Program-made: the position numbers and the translations under genes
Shown: positions 35,386 through 45,138 of the stretch, piece by piece
Layout of the letters: every line of letters starts with the position of its first letter
Position numbering within the stretch: the first letter of the stretch is position 1
DNA from: Stratiolaelaps scimitus
Lineage: Eukaryota > Arthropoda > Arachnida > Mesostigmata > Laelapidae
DNA: 64,000 bases
Reading direction: 5' to 3'
Assembly (NCBI GenBank): GCA_019614645.1
Contig: JABWDB010000004.1
Coordinates: 10,044,001-10,108,000 of the forward strand
The notes under the pieces: generated by a model
Told to the model about the DNA's origin: nothing
Seen by the model: the letters and a program-made list of their open reading frames with translations, nothing else
Databases searched by the model: none

Positions 35386-37469
35386 GTACTTAAGTCGCTT
35401 AAAAACACCCTTTCTATCTCTGCTGCAACTGCTCCCACCCTCGCTCTCACTCTCTCGCGCGCGCGGGCGCGCGCGCGCTCTGCCTCGCCCCCTCTCCAGG
35501 ATCTAGAAAGGCGTGCGTGTCCCTCTACGGCGAAAGCACTTTAGGACGACGAGGCGTAGCCGCCCGCGACACTAGCCCCCGGCCCGGTCTCCCCACTCGG
35601 ACGGCGGATGATACGGAGAATAGGAGATGAAGAAACATGCATTGAGGAGGACGGGAAAAAAGAGAGCGATAGATAGATCGAGGCAAGAGGATGAAATTGA
35701 AAGTATTTGCCAGCAGGGCAGTGTCGCCGGCGGGGGATACCCCGAATGGACGGACGTCCCATAATAACATTGACACATCAAATTGTATGCTTATGGTATA
35801 CAGATACAGGCGGTGACTAATGTACAAATGTGTCTGTATATAAGTGCGTGTGCGTACGCGTGTGAAGGTCCCTCTGAAATATCCTATGCATCCCCTATAT
35901 CTGTGCTTTTATGCTTACGTATATGTAATACTAATGGAACTCTGACGGTATTATATACACGTTTGCATTTGGTTGGCTATCGATTCGATTCCTATGTATG
36001 CTAAATAACAAATGACGTCGCCGTTGATTATGAACGCGATATGTATCTGAATGGGTACCAATGATTTGATCTGTCGAACAGTGGTGATCTACCAAAAGGT
36101 TAACACGGTTTTACAGTGCTATTAAATCACATGAGTCGTTTATATCATAATTATTATGATAAAAGTAAACAATACGTGTATATAAAAAAAAAACAAATAA
36201 ATTAATAAAAGTAAACTGTCCATATATATGAAATCCATATAGTTCCAACCCACAGATAGCTGATTGTTGCTATAGTTGCCTGCTATCACTGGTCAGTAGT
36301 TCGCCACCTGTCGTTTTGAGCGGCAGGCTTTTCGTTCATTTGCTCGTCCCTCCTGATCGCAGGCTAAAGCGTGCATAGGTCTCGCCTAACGGGTATGAGA
36401 ATGGCGACGCTTCCACCAGTGCGAGGGACCATTCACGACAACCTCCGGCCGGCCAGAGAGTATAAGGGAATTGGGATCTATTCCGGTCTCGGCAATATAT
36501 ATTTTTAAGCATCTCCGAATTTGTTCAGCATGCAGCCTCCCTGTGGGTAGCAAACCAATCTCGGAGTCTTCCTGGTGTGGAGTATGGGCGAAGCACAGGA
36601 CCGGTAAGCCTAGTTGGCTTGCCTCCTATGGAAGAGGCTTTGGCAGGCGAAGAGTACCTTTTTCGAGATTCTCTCTCCTCCCTGCCTGTTCATTGCCCTA
36701 CCCGTCCTGTTCTTTTGCCTAGTCTCGTCTATTCAACGCTGTGCATGCGTGTTTGTATATGTCCTATACGGCCCCAGTCCCGAAGTTCCACCAGGAAGCC
36801 ACAGCGGCATGGGCAGGAGTTCATGTGTAGTGTACGACCATGGCCGTACTCTGCCCTACCGTCAAACTGGTCCTCCTTGTGTTACGACGGGAGGTGATTT
36901 AGACGCAATTTGGGGTGCGATTTGAGAGCAGTCGGGCGCACCTCGCCCCGCGAGGTCTACCAGCCGAGGGAGGGTAGCTCGTAGGCAAGGTGCTAGGCAG
37001 GGCACCTCGGCCAGGGACGGTAACTCGTCGAAGGTGCGAGCTCGCCCCATCCTATGCGATCCACCAAGTACAAAAGCTTTACTTAGTGACAAGAGAAGAA
37101 AGTCGCTCGATGGAAAGGCCCGACAATTACTTTGGAGCCGGGAGGAGGAAAAGACAGGAACTAGAAGGAGTGGGGCGTTCACGGTGGAAGACAGCACAGT
37201 CCGAGCCACCCGCCGGCCGGTTGTGGGGATGGGAGTGAAATACAGCGCATAAGGGCCGACAGGGTGTAGGAAGCTGCAGTGGAAAATGATGAAAAATAGA
37301 CAAACTTGGTGAAAAGCTGCCTCGGCGATGACTAAAGAGAGCAGGTGTCAACAGAACCTTAAGTACTTGTTCGCTTACATGTTCGTAAATATATCACAGT
37401 GGACAAAAATAGATCTGCTCAAGTGGAACATCGCACGGACATAGACGTTTTACTGTTGCGACTTTACAG
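35386..37469. other. Putative intron or intergenic DNA
   Basis: Contains a GCGCGC-rich run near 35457-35480, a GC-rich patch at 36300-37250 with overlapping open frames, and AT-rich filler. No coding region is supported. Confidence 0.4.
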
Positions 37470-37502
37470 GCAGGAGGCAGCAAAGCAGCATCCTCGTCGT
37501 TG
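37470..37502 (+). CDS. Weak candidate micro-exon
   Basis: A ttgcgactttacag acceptor, 11 codons (AGGSKAASSSL), then a gtaata donor, phase 0 at both ends. It would join the exon at 35278-35385 and the acceptor at 37662. Such short segments arise easily by chance. Confidence 0.18.
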
Positions 37503-37661
37503 GTAATACCATAAGTATTACGAACTTGATACCGGATGCTGTTCATTTAGTCATGAACGCACACATGCCCATTTAGGTGTATCCGGACGTCGTGTTTTCT
37601 GCGGATTTTATTTGACTTTTGTTATTTCTCGGAATGTCAACTTGTTTGTGATGTTTTCCAG

Positions 37662-37750
37662 ATCCAAACCACAGCAGCCACAGCGATAATAACACAATAG
37701 AATCGCGCATCGCTCTCAAACCAATAGAGCCCATTTCTAGTCGTTTTTAA
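37662..37750 (+). CDS. Candidate terminal exon
   Basis: A strong acceptor (tgtgatgttttccag) precedes two possible readings. Entered in phase 1, it encodes PNHSSHSDNNTIESRIALKP, then IEPISSRF, ending TAA at 37750. Entered in phase 0, it gives a 12-residue Thr/Ala-rich end stopping earlier. The first reading looks more protein-like, but the second fits the phase of 37470-37502. An AATAAA occurs about 700 bases downstream. Confidence 0.27.
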
Positions 37751-39422
37751 TCTTTTCACTTTGTATCAAATCGGAAATAGGCTACCATTTGTAGTCTAAG
37801 CTCACGGAAGTGGTTCGACATCGTAGGATATTTGGTACGTTCGCCTTCCACGAATTCTGTTGTCTCGAACATCAAATGTCGTCCGACAATCCAAGTTATC
37901 GGGCAAGCCTTCAGATAAAGCGGACATCACAGTGCAACAAAGGGTTTAGGGAGACTTTGAGAAAACATTGTAAAACGCAAAAGACGGCACAACTGATACT
38001 TGACAATTTCCCGTTACTGCTACAACTATCTAACCTATTCAGTTTACCTTAGAAACTTCTAGAATCACCACCAGAGGCATTGCAACACTAGTTTGTTAAT
38101 GCGTCCACAAATAGATGGGGTAAAGCCCGCGCGGCCATACATTCTGAGAGGTACCGGCAACAAGCGTAACGTTCACTTGGGAACGTCTCAACACTCGACT
38201 GCTGTTCGTCACCACTGCACCTAAAGGGTCATAGGGTTTTAGTAGCAATTGGGTGGGAAGAATACTCCGCTACATTTGGACCCGCACAACAAGCGAGCAC
38301 GCCAAATGACACATTACGTTGTGAAGAACCACCCTAGCTATATTAGAATTACACATAAAAATATCTCACTCAGTGACAAGATGACCTAGCATAGAGGAGG
38401 CATAGTGCTGTGATACCCGGCGGTGGGGCGCACCATTCCTAAGCGACAAAATGATTGAATAAAAAAACTAGCTACACCTGAATACGTTGGCGATATCACC
38501 GTTATGATGACGGCAGTGCGACAAAAGTATCGTCGACTAACGTTTTTAGAAATCCAAATGTCGCGCCCTGTTGCTGTGTTATGATGATTGGGTCCTCATC
38601 TATTTGTGACTCGGATGCGGAAGCGACTAGTTCCAGTAGTTGCAGTTGTAGCTTACGAGTGAAAGCTCTCATCGAAGGCTCATCTATGCAAGGGTCATAT
38701 AGAACGCAGCAGGAGTTGTCCCCAATTTACATCGATCAGGGTGCAGAGGATCGTGCGTCCTGCCTTATCGACATGAACGACAGACGTCGCACACAGCCAC
38801 CAACCACTGGCAACGCACTCCGAAATCGTTGACCCCTGTTGACTCCGTAGTGACAAAGAGTACAAGGGGGTAGGACCCGCGACGTAAGGAGTTTCTCATA
38901 GGCCCAATCCACCCTCTCTCCACCTCAGCGTAAGTTATCGAACCAAGCCAGGAACTGCTGGACAGTACTTGTGTAACTGGCCTAAATCAACGCGGCATAT
39001 CAAACGAGAGCATCAGTTGTTGCTATCACCTACCTATTTGTGGCCTGCTTTAGGGCCTCATCCATTCTTTTCGGGATTGCTCGTCTCGCTGTCGCTAATG
39101 AAGCAATGTACAACTATACAAACCGTAATTTACCTGTCTGGATTTATTAATATGTATTATCTAAAAGCAGCTTAGGCAGTTTCTAATACTAACGTTGCCA
39201 TACAGCTGCTGACGTACACCTGTCCAGCTGGGTTTCTGTTGGCATGATGCATGGAAGTACGGTACACATGCTTGATTAAACTAGTATGACTGAGTCCTTC
39301 ATAAGGAGTAGGATGTGCCATATAGCTACTAACGCAGAAACAGGCGTGGGATCATATCGTAGGAAATGTCATGTCAACTCCACGTTGTACCTATGGCTCC
39401 GCCCTCTTTGTGTGCCTCATAT
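37751..39422. other. Intergenic DNA upstream of the LINE
   Basis: Contains an ATG-initiated Ser-rich open frame of 83 codons (38581-38832) with no recognisable features. Otherwise there is nothing I can support. Confidence 0.45.
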
Positions 39423-39426
39423 GTAT

Positions 39427-39500
39427 AACATAACATAACATAACATTTGCGGTTTATTTCCGGAACTGCAATTTTACAATGCTTAAGTTCTCGATTAAAA
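39427..39500 (-). repeat. LINE 3' end shared with SINE tails, with (ATGTT)n terminus
   Basis: The minus strand reads GAGAACTTAAGCATTGTA, then AAATTGCAGTTCCGG, AAATAAACC and a terminal ATGTT tandem repeat. In target-primed reverse transcription the 3' end is the recognition site for the element's own RT. The same words occur in the SINE tails at 14371 and 53000. Confidence 0.85.
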
Positions 39501-39656
39501 AATAGGGTAAAAGTAAGAGTGTATTATCACCAAATTGTTCATGCAATTACGATTTCACAATTATAATCGATTATTCTGTCAACAGATATTTACATTCACT
39601 CAAATTATTTACAATTCACAATATTCAGGGTATCTAATTCACACAATTATATAACA

Positions 39657-41621
39657 TTATAACTGCAATATTTTCTTTATCTCCTTGGCAAACTTCCTGG
39701 TAGATGTGAGCTCCCTAACCTCCTTCGGGAGCGAGCTCCAAACCAACGGCATCTGATAAGCCAGAGACTGGCAAGTAGTTACCCTGACGGCTGTAGGTAG
39801 TACAAACTCTGTTGCCCGGCGAGAAGTTTTTCTGTCGACGGCCACAATGGGGAACGCGACATCGGACGGTATTATACCCTTGATCATTTTGAAAGCCAGA
39901 ATCGCGGTGGAAACCTGACTTAACTTGTCCACGGTGAGGAGTTTGTACCTGCCATAGAGATCGGTAACAGACTCTCTGCGGGACCTTCCAAACACTGCTC
40001 GAAGTGCATCATTTTGAATTACTCTCCCTCTATCTACTACCTCTTTATATCCATTGCCCCAGATGGACATGACATATCCCAACGTCGGTATTAGCAAGGA
40101 ATTGTAGACAAGCAAGAGGCAATTCTTCGGAAATCCAAGCTCTCGAAGACGTCGAATGCGAGCAATTACAGCGTAGCATTTAGGAGTGATAGCTCTCAAA
40201 TGGGCAGACCATTTGAGATGCTTATGCAACAAAAGACCGAGGCATTTAGCCGTATCCGATAACGACACCTGCTCACCACAAAATAAAACTGAGTCTACCG
40301 GTCTCCTTCTCTGAGGTGTACAAAACAGAGTAAGGCAGGTTTTCCCCACATTGACGACTAGACCAAATCTCCCAAAAATCTTTACTACATACTCCACTTT
40401 CTCTATCGCAAGCAGTAACTCTGTTTGGTCCGCCGATGGTCTGATGCGAAACAGGAGTGTCGTGTCGTCTGCGTACGTAATTGTCTTACAGGGAACAACC
40501 TTCGCTATCTTTAATAAGATAAAATTAATCAGAATGATAAACATAAAGGGCCCCATGATGGACCCCTGTGGAGTTCCAATGTTAAGGACTTCCCAAGACG
40601 ATGTCACCGACCCAACCTTCACGGCCTGCCGCCTGTCCATCAGATACGACCTGAACCAGCATAACACCATGTCGTTGCACCCAAGATGTTCGAGCATTTG
40701 CAAGAAGAGGGAGTGACGTAAACAGTTGAACGCCGCCGCTATATCCAAGAAAACCCCGAGGCACAGGTACTTGGATTCCAGCGCTGTAGACACTTCGTGG
40801 CATAAATGCGCAAGGGCCAAGTCGGTTGAGCGGGACTTGCGAAAACCAAATTGGCATGGTGAGAAGAAGTTCAGGGCAGAGAGATGTCGATCTAAACTCA
40901 CAGTAACAATCTTCTCAATGACCTTAGATAGGTAATCAACTAACGATATGGGTCGATAGTTGCCGACTAGTTTCCGATCACCTTTATTTTTAAACAACGG
41001 AATAACCCATGCATCTTTCAGCTTACGGGGAAAAGACCCAGTACGAAGAGATAGGTTGATGAGATGAGTTAGTGGGCGCGCCAAGACAATAGAAGATACT
41101 TTTATCAACCGACTTGGAATACCAGTTACGCCAACGCCCCACGAGGCCTTCGTAACTTCCATAATCCTCTGTACCTCAAATTCCTTGACTACCGGAAAAG
41201 TAAAAGTTCTCTTAGGAAACGGCCAGATAGTTTCAAGTTCCTGGCTGATATCATCCTCCAATTGAATGCCAGATACCGTCTTCGTTCCTACCGACGCAAA
41301 ATGTCTATTGAGCTCATCTGCGACGGCCTGAGGTGTCTCCAGAATACCTGTGGGGATCTCCAGCGCTCGCGGAAGCCCAGCAATCTTATTAGTTCTACCA
41401 CAGGACGAGTTGATGAACTTCCACAGCTGCGTGGAATTCCCTTTAAAGCAAGTGAAGCGTCTCTTATAATATGAGAAACGGTCCCGCCGAAGAGCACGCC
41501 TATATCTAAGAAGACAACGATAATAGGCTGATTTCGACTCTAGTGACTTGTCACGGAGATGCCGGCGATAAGCTTTATTGACTGAAAGCCTTAATCGACG
41601 GAGGCCAGGGGAAAATTTAAA
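39657..41621 (-). CDS. LINE ORF2, reverse-transcriptase part
   Basis: Continuation of ORF2 in the -1 frame, about 654 codons to a stop at 39657. After a basic linker (SYYKRRFTCFKG, then LWKFINSS) come the reverse-transcriptase blocks. These are GIPSRLIK, WVIPLFKNKGDR, NYRPISL, QFGFRKSRSTDLAL, the catalytic FLDIAAAFN (first Asp kept; the usual second Asp is Asn), GTPQGSIMGP and the catalytic TYADDTTLLF. The C-terminal part (LGLLLHKHLKW, then WSSLPKEVRELTS) is of the Jockey/CR1 kind, with no RNase H domain. The enzyme copies element RNA into DNA at the nicked target. No ATG opens this part, so it must be reached from the endonuclease frame by frameshifting, or a single-base change has broken ORF2. 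Confidence 0.9.
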   Translation of the reverse strand, partial: FKFSPGLRRLRLSVNKAYRRHLRDKSLESKSAYYRCLLRYRRALRRDRFSYYKRRFTCFKGNSTQLWKFINSSCGRTNKIAGLPRALEIPTGILETPQAVADELNRHFASVGTKTVSGIQLEDDISQELETIWPFPKRTFTFPVVKEFEVQRIMEVTKASWGVGVTGIPSRLIKVSSIVLARPLTHLINLSLRTGSFPRKLKDAWVIPLFKNKGDRKLVGNYRPISLVDYLSKVIEKIVTVSLDRHLSALNFFSPCQFGFRKSRSTDLALAHLCHEVSTALESKYLCLGVFLDIAAAFNCLRHSLFLQMLEHLGCNDMVLCWFRSYLMDRRQAVKVGSVTSSWEVLNIGTPQGSIMGPFMFIILINFILLKIAKVVPCKTITYADDTTLLFRIRPSADQTELLLAIEKVEYVVKIFGRFGLVVNVGKTCLTLFCTPQRRRPVDSVLFCGEQVSLSDTAKCLGLLLHKHLKWSAHLRAITPKCYAVIARIRRLRELGFPKNCLLLVYNSLLIPTLGYVMSIWGNGYKEVVDRGRVIQNDALRAVFGRSRRESVTDLYGRYKLLTVDKLSQVSTAILAFKMIKGIIPSDVAFPIVAVDRKTSRRATEFVLPTAVRVTTCQSLAYQMPLVWSSLPKEVRELTSTRKFAKEIKKILQL

Positions 41622-42646
41622 TCTACTATGGGGACTCGACTAGAACAGGTGGTCGGGGTAAAACTACTATTATATACCCTGTTAAGCACGTGACCAAAAC
41701 AATCGAGAGCAGTGTCAGCGTCGTTTGCATCATATACACTAAGCCAACTGAGCTTGCATAACCGCTCTTTGAAGAGCAGGACGGTCTCCTTGTCGTGTGT
41801 TATCCTCTCATCTGGTGTTTCGGACAGTGCACTCCTAGGACTAGCGGAGATTCTGCCCGCGACCGTAATGATAACCGGGTAGTGATCAGAGAACAACGGC
41901 GTGCGCCAGACCACAGGAGAGATATCAAGGAAATCTTCGCAGTTCTTAATAGCTATGTGATCAATGCATGTGCCAGATCTGGGACGAGTTACCTTATCGA
42001 TGATAAGTTGGAAGTCTCTAGAGGAAAAAAACGTCGAGTAACTATCACCCGTCAACGATCTCGCCATAAGATTGACGTTCGAGTCGCCCAAAACGATGCA
42101 TGGCAGTGTAGAACCAACTGGAAGAATCTCCTCCAGTCCGTCAAGGAGCCTCTCACAGGCAAGGAAGTGATTTGAGTAGAAGCCAATAATGTGTCCCTCA
42201 AAGCTACTCTTCCTGATATGTGCTTTCACTACCTGCACCGTGCCATCCGCGTTTGTTCTGGATTCAGAAGATAGGATGTTACAAGTACGACGAACAAACA
42301 TTCCCACGCCGCCGCCGTGTCTCCCATTTTCACGACCAGATCCAATGTAATTGAAGTCAGCAATACCATATCCGTCAAAGTCAACCAGTTTAAGCCAAGT
42401 CTCACTTACCACCACTACATCGAGCCCGTCACCCTCATTTTCCAGGAGATCGGCCAAGGTCTCTAACTGTTCGGCTTTCTTTAGTCCACCTGTACCGGCA
42501 TTGAAATGCATGACTGTCAGATTGCTAAACACTCGTGCTCTCTCAGAGTTAAAACCCACTACCTTAAACTCAGGGGTTCCGTCCCACTCCCTACATTTAT
42601 TGACATTATTTCTACTATATACATTATCACTGACAAAACAATTCAT
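41591..42646 (-). CDS. LINE ORF2, endonuclease part (zero frame)
   Basis: An ATG-initiated frame of 351 codons. It carries the apurinic/apyrimidinic-type endonuclease motifs in order: HFNAGTG (Asn49), SETWL (Glu82), GSGR...GGGVGMFV, LGDSNVN (Asp188, Asn190), VTRPRSGTCIDHI and FSDHYPV (Asp254, His255). This domain nicks the target DNA to start target-primed reverse transcription. The start codon overlaps the ORF1 stop in ATGA (42646-42643). The zero frame stops at 41591, but the RT frame takes over 20-30 codons upstream of that stop region. A slippery heptamer T TTA AAT lies at 41621-41615, exactly where a -1 shift would join the two. Confidence 0.9.
   Translation of the reverse strand: MNCFVSDNVYSRNNVNKCREWDGTPEFKVVGFNSERARVFSNLTVMHFNAGTGGLKKAEQLETLADLLENEGDGLDVVVVSETWLKLVDFDGYGIADFNYIGSGRENGRHGGGVGMFVRRTCNILSSESRTNADGTVQVVKAHIRKSSFEGHIIGFYSNHFLACERLLDGLEEILPVGSTLPCIVLGDSNVNLMARSLTGDSYSTFFSSRDFQLIIDKVTRPRSGTCIDHIAIKNCEDFLDISPVVWRTPLFSDHYPVIITVAGRISASPRSALSETPDERITHDKETVLLFKERLCKLSWLSVYDANDADTALDCFGHVLNRVYNSSFTPTTCSSRVPIVDLNFPLASVD
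41615..41621 (-). promoter_or_regulatory. Candidate -1 ribosomal frameshift site in LINE ORF2
   Basis: The minus-strand heptamer TTTAAAT has the canonical X XXY YYZ form, set correctly against the zero frame (GAT TTA AAT). Slipping back one base gives TTT AAA, which is precisely the frame of the reverse transcriptase. The window in which a shift must happen is only about 50 bases. I did not establish a downstream pseudoknot. A single-base indel in the nearby TTTT/CCCC runs is the simpler alternative. Confidence 0.4.
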
Positions 42647-44229
42647 AACTTAGCTAGCACTGGTTTTTTACCACCACCCAACCCAAGAGAGGATATGATT
42701 GATATCAGCGGACCAAGAGTATCCAGGAGCCCCATTAGGTTCTTTGCCGCTAGCGGAGATATCGCTTTAAGAATTTTTACAACGGGCTGCAATGCGGAAA
42801 GCATCTTTCTTCCTGGGGCACTGTTCTTCCGAAGCGACTTGCGACGAACTACCGACTTCTTGATCTTCGCCTTAACTGTTGCTTTCGTACACGGGATTTC
42901 TTTCGTCTGTGGCAGGTTTACTTTAATTGCAGTCTCACCAGATGAGCCCACCACTAGCGCCCTAGCTACCGCTGCATACGACCGCTTCGTAGATTCGCCC
43001 AACTCTCCTCCATTTGGAACATCTACGCTTGGTTGTGTAGAAGGTGTGGTACTCGACGATGGAACCGCAGAAGGTTGCGAACACACTACCTCAACCGTGC
43101 TGGCCTCAGGTAGTTGGTCCCTTATCTGCAGTACTAGACGCCTTTCCATGAACGCTTTGCGTTTTTCCAGTTCACAGACCCACAGCGGACAAGTAGAGGA
43201 TGTAGCAGCGTGCGCTCCTTTACAATTGACACACTTAGGGCTGTTTTTACATGCTAAAGCTAGGTGCCCTGGTCTTCCGCAGTTTCTGCAGACTACTTCG
43301 TTCTGGCAGTCAGCGGCGATGTGTCCTAATCTCTGGCACTTAAAGCACGTTACTGGATTACCAGCATACATAACAACCTTATGAGACATGTATGCTAAAC
43401 GTACTTCCGGGGGCGGGATTCTTGAAAACTGCAGAAGAACTCTGTCTGTGGGGAACGAACGTAGTTGACCCTCCCTGGATCTCCTCATTATCTCTCGCTT
43501 CACCGCCACGACCCCATCCGCTGACAGAGCATCTAGAATTTCATTCTCCGTAAAGCCCTTGTCTACCTGAGTGATCCTCGCCCAGTTGAGCTCTAACTCA
43601 CGGCACTTAGCTATTACTGGAACGTTCAGTAAAGTGGAAAGCTCCGTTATAGCCTTGGCTTCACCAACGGTGTCTACCCGAACGAAAATGACACCTTGTC
43701 TCGATTGCGGTTTAGTTTTCGGGAACAATCTGTACACCTCACCACAAAGGGCCAGAAGGCTACCTTCAAAAGGTTCACTGGTGACAGATTTCGAGCCATC
43801 CGCCAACTTTTTTTCTACTTTTTGTGAGATTGTAACACGAAATACACTTGCCATGTTATTCTCATCAGTTCTAATCGCCTTAATTTGAGCTTTCACTTTA
43901 TCAATCCTCCTTGCTGTATCACGACGAAGCACCTGTCTCCATTCCGGGGTAGAGACCGGGTCACTCATTTGAGAGTCTACCGGCTCAACACCCTCGCAAT
44001 TGGGCTCGACCGTGAGTTCCATGACCGTATCAGCCGATTTCTCTCCTGCTGTCACCACGCTCCGTGCAACAGATGCCTCAATCGCCAACTTCTTCCGGCC
44101 CGATGCTGCAGCTGCTCTCTCCTTCGCTATCTCCTTCGAGCTTTTCTGAACACCCACACTTCTCGTCACCATTGATGTCGGCGCTCTTACCCTCCCCATA
44201 GGGATGCGACAATCAGAAGAGCCCGCCAC
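42643..44229 (-). CDS. LINE ORF1, gag-like nucleic-acid-binding protein
   Basis: An intact frame of 528 codons. The N-terminal part is Ala/Lys/Glu-rich. A central domain includes FVRVDTVGEAKAI and RSFPTDRVLLQF. It is followed by three zinc knuckles: CFKC...GHIAADC (Cys295, 298, His303, Cys308), CRNC...GHLALAC (314, 317, 322, 327) and CVNCKGAH...C (333, 336, 340, 347). The tail has the SYAAVARA motif common near the end of I/Jockey ORF1 proteins and then a basic segment. The protein coats element RNA in the ribonucleoprotein particle. Its TGA stop overlaps the ORF2 ATG by ATGA, suggesting ORF2 is made by termination-reinitiation. Confidence 0.92.
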   Translation of the reverse strand: MAGSSDCRIPMGRVRAPTSMVTRSVGVQKSSKEIAKERAAAASGRKKLAIEASVARSVVTAGEKSADTVMELTVEPNCEGVEPVDSQMSDPVSTPEWRQVLRRDTARRIDKVKAQIKAIRTDENNMASVFRVTISQKVEKKLADGSKSVTSEPFEGSLLALCGEVYRLFPKTKPQSRQGVIFVRVDTVGEAKAITELSTLLNVPVIAKCRELELNWARITQVDKGFTENEILDALSADGVVAVKREIMRRSREGQLRSFPTDRVLLQFSRIPPPEVRLAYMSHKVVMYAGNPVTCFKCQRLGHIAADCQNEVVCRNCGRPGHLALACKNSPKCVNCKGAHAATSSTCPLWVCELEKRKAFMERRLVLQIRDQLPEASTVEVVCSQPSAVPSSSTTPSTQPSVDVPNGGELGESTKRSYAAVARALVVGSSGETAIKVNLPQTKEIPCTKATVKAKIKKSVVRRKSLRKNSAPGRKMLSALQPVVKILKAISPLAAKNLMGLLDTLGPLISIISSLGLGGGKKPVLAKL

Positions 44230-44692
44230 TGATCAGCCGCTGGACAATCCCAGCTGAAGAATACCACCACAGCTGACCAGAGTATCCTTACTCAGTGGTG
44301 TGTCAGCAAACACCGTCGATGGGTTACCTCGCCTGTATCCACTACCACACTGTATCCTTCACCTAACAGCGAGCAAACAAGAGAAGGTTCGCTGCGCCTG
44401 TTGATGAAGGGCCCACCGTCTAGACAGATGCCCCTCTCACAGCGTGTCGAAGCAGGTCCGCGAGGGTAGCCGACCCAACTTCACAAACTTTCGGGAGGTT
44501 TTCAGATTCACGGAGATAGGTTTTATCGCAAGAACGTAGCCACGAATGTGCACCACAGGGTTGAGATCCAGTAGTGCACCACGAAGTTCAGATTTAAGCA
44601 CGTAAAACAGTCTAACTGCCAGATTTTCACCGGAGCAACGTTGCCGTGGTCCACACCGTTCGAAGGTACAACCTTCTCTGTATATTTGTCTA
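44230..44692 (-). promoter_or_regulatory. LINE 5' UTR, presumed internal promoter
   Basis: About 463 bases between the candidate 5' target-site duplication and the ORF1 start. Jockey-type elements carry an internal polymerase II promoter in this position, but I see no specific element I can name here. The 5' limit depends on accepting CCTCATAT as the duplication. Confidence 0.4.
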
Positions 44693-44693
44693 C

Positions 44694-44741
<48 letters not shown>

Positions 44742-44752
44742 GTAGACAAATA
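44683..44752. repeat. 70-bp perfect palindrome with (AT)n core
   Basis: The left arm TATTTGTCTACCTCATAT and its exact complement at the right enclose an AT-dinucleotide core, making the whole 70 bases self-complementary. It spans the presumed 5' junction of the LINE and includes the candidate target-site duplication plus the first ten bases of the element in both orientations. Confidence 0.92.
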
Positions 44753-44950
44753 CGTAGTGTACCATTGCTATACAGTCAGAAAAGCAGCAATACGCTAAGA
44801 TCGGTGGATAGAGTACTGTTAGTAGACGGTGTTGCCGGCTATATTTTCATTAAGATTCTGGGAACGCACCCGAGGCAATAACCTATACTTGTTCGAATTA
44901 CTATACCTACGTGTCCAGTAATCCCAATGTTTCCCCAATGCTTCTTACAG

Positions 44951-45138
44951 GCGGCTTATCAAGATAGCTGATAACGACACCCCATCTACAACTGATACTG
45001 TCAGAAATCGCCGAGATGACGGTGAGCTCTGGCACGAAGGCATGCTACGGAGCCGCAGCAATATGCCTGTGCTGTGGATTCTTGCTGTCTGCAGCCACGA
45101 CAGGCGTCCTGCTCATGATGCTCCGGGACGATCCCAAT
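44951..45138 (+). CDS. Two-helix membrane protein with acidic tail, exon 1
   Basis: An acceptor-like ccaatgcttcttacag at 44935-44950 suggests a 5' UTR exon start at 44951; coding begins at the ATG at 45016. 41 codons end at a gtacgt donor in phase 0. The translation starts MTVSSGTKACYGAAAICLCC and continues GFLLSAATTGVLLMMLRDDP. It is a single hydrophobic, Cys-rich membrane segment without a cleavable-signal look. With exon 2 it makes a short protein with two membrane helices and a long acidic tail, 112 or 181 residues depending on the last exon. The LINE sits 259 bases upstream and could lie in a 5' intron or the promoter. I do not recognise the family. Confidence 0.68.

Larger units (their letters stand above)
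39423..44692 (-). mobile_element. Full-length Jockey/CR1-like non-LTR retrotransposon (LINE)
   Basis: About 5.27 kb on the minus strand: 5' UTR (44692-44230), ORF1 gag-like protein, ORF2 endonuclease-reverse transcriptase, 3' UTR, and a terminal tandem repeat (ATGTT)4 at 39446-39427. It is flanked by a candidate 8-bp target-site duplication, CCTCATAT, at 39415-39422 and 44693-44700. ORF1 has three CCHC zinc knuckles and ORF2 has apurinic-type endonuclease plus YADD reverse transcriptase but no RNase H, as in the Jockey/CR1 group. The open frames are long and almost free of damage, which suggests a young insertion. The only break is a -1 frame change in ORF2. The 3' end is shared with the two SINEs in this window. 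Confidence 0.85.

Noticed and set aside
41795..43384. Plus-strand open frames of 100-292 codons
   Set aside because: They lie antisense to the LINE ORFs, whose zinc knuckles and catalytic motifs settle the strand.
44735..44752. A TGAGGTAG word (the let-7 microRNA seed) inside a long hairpin
   Set aside because: Only the first eight bases match; the rest of the arm (ACAAATA) does not fit let-7, and the stem is an AT microsatellite at a LINE junction. Coincidence.
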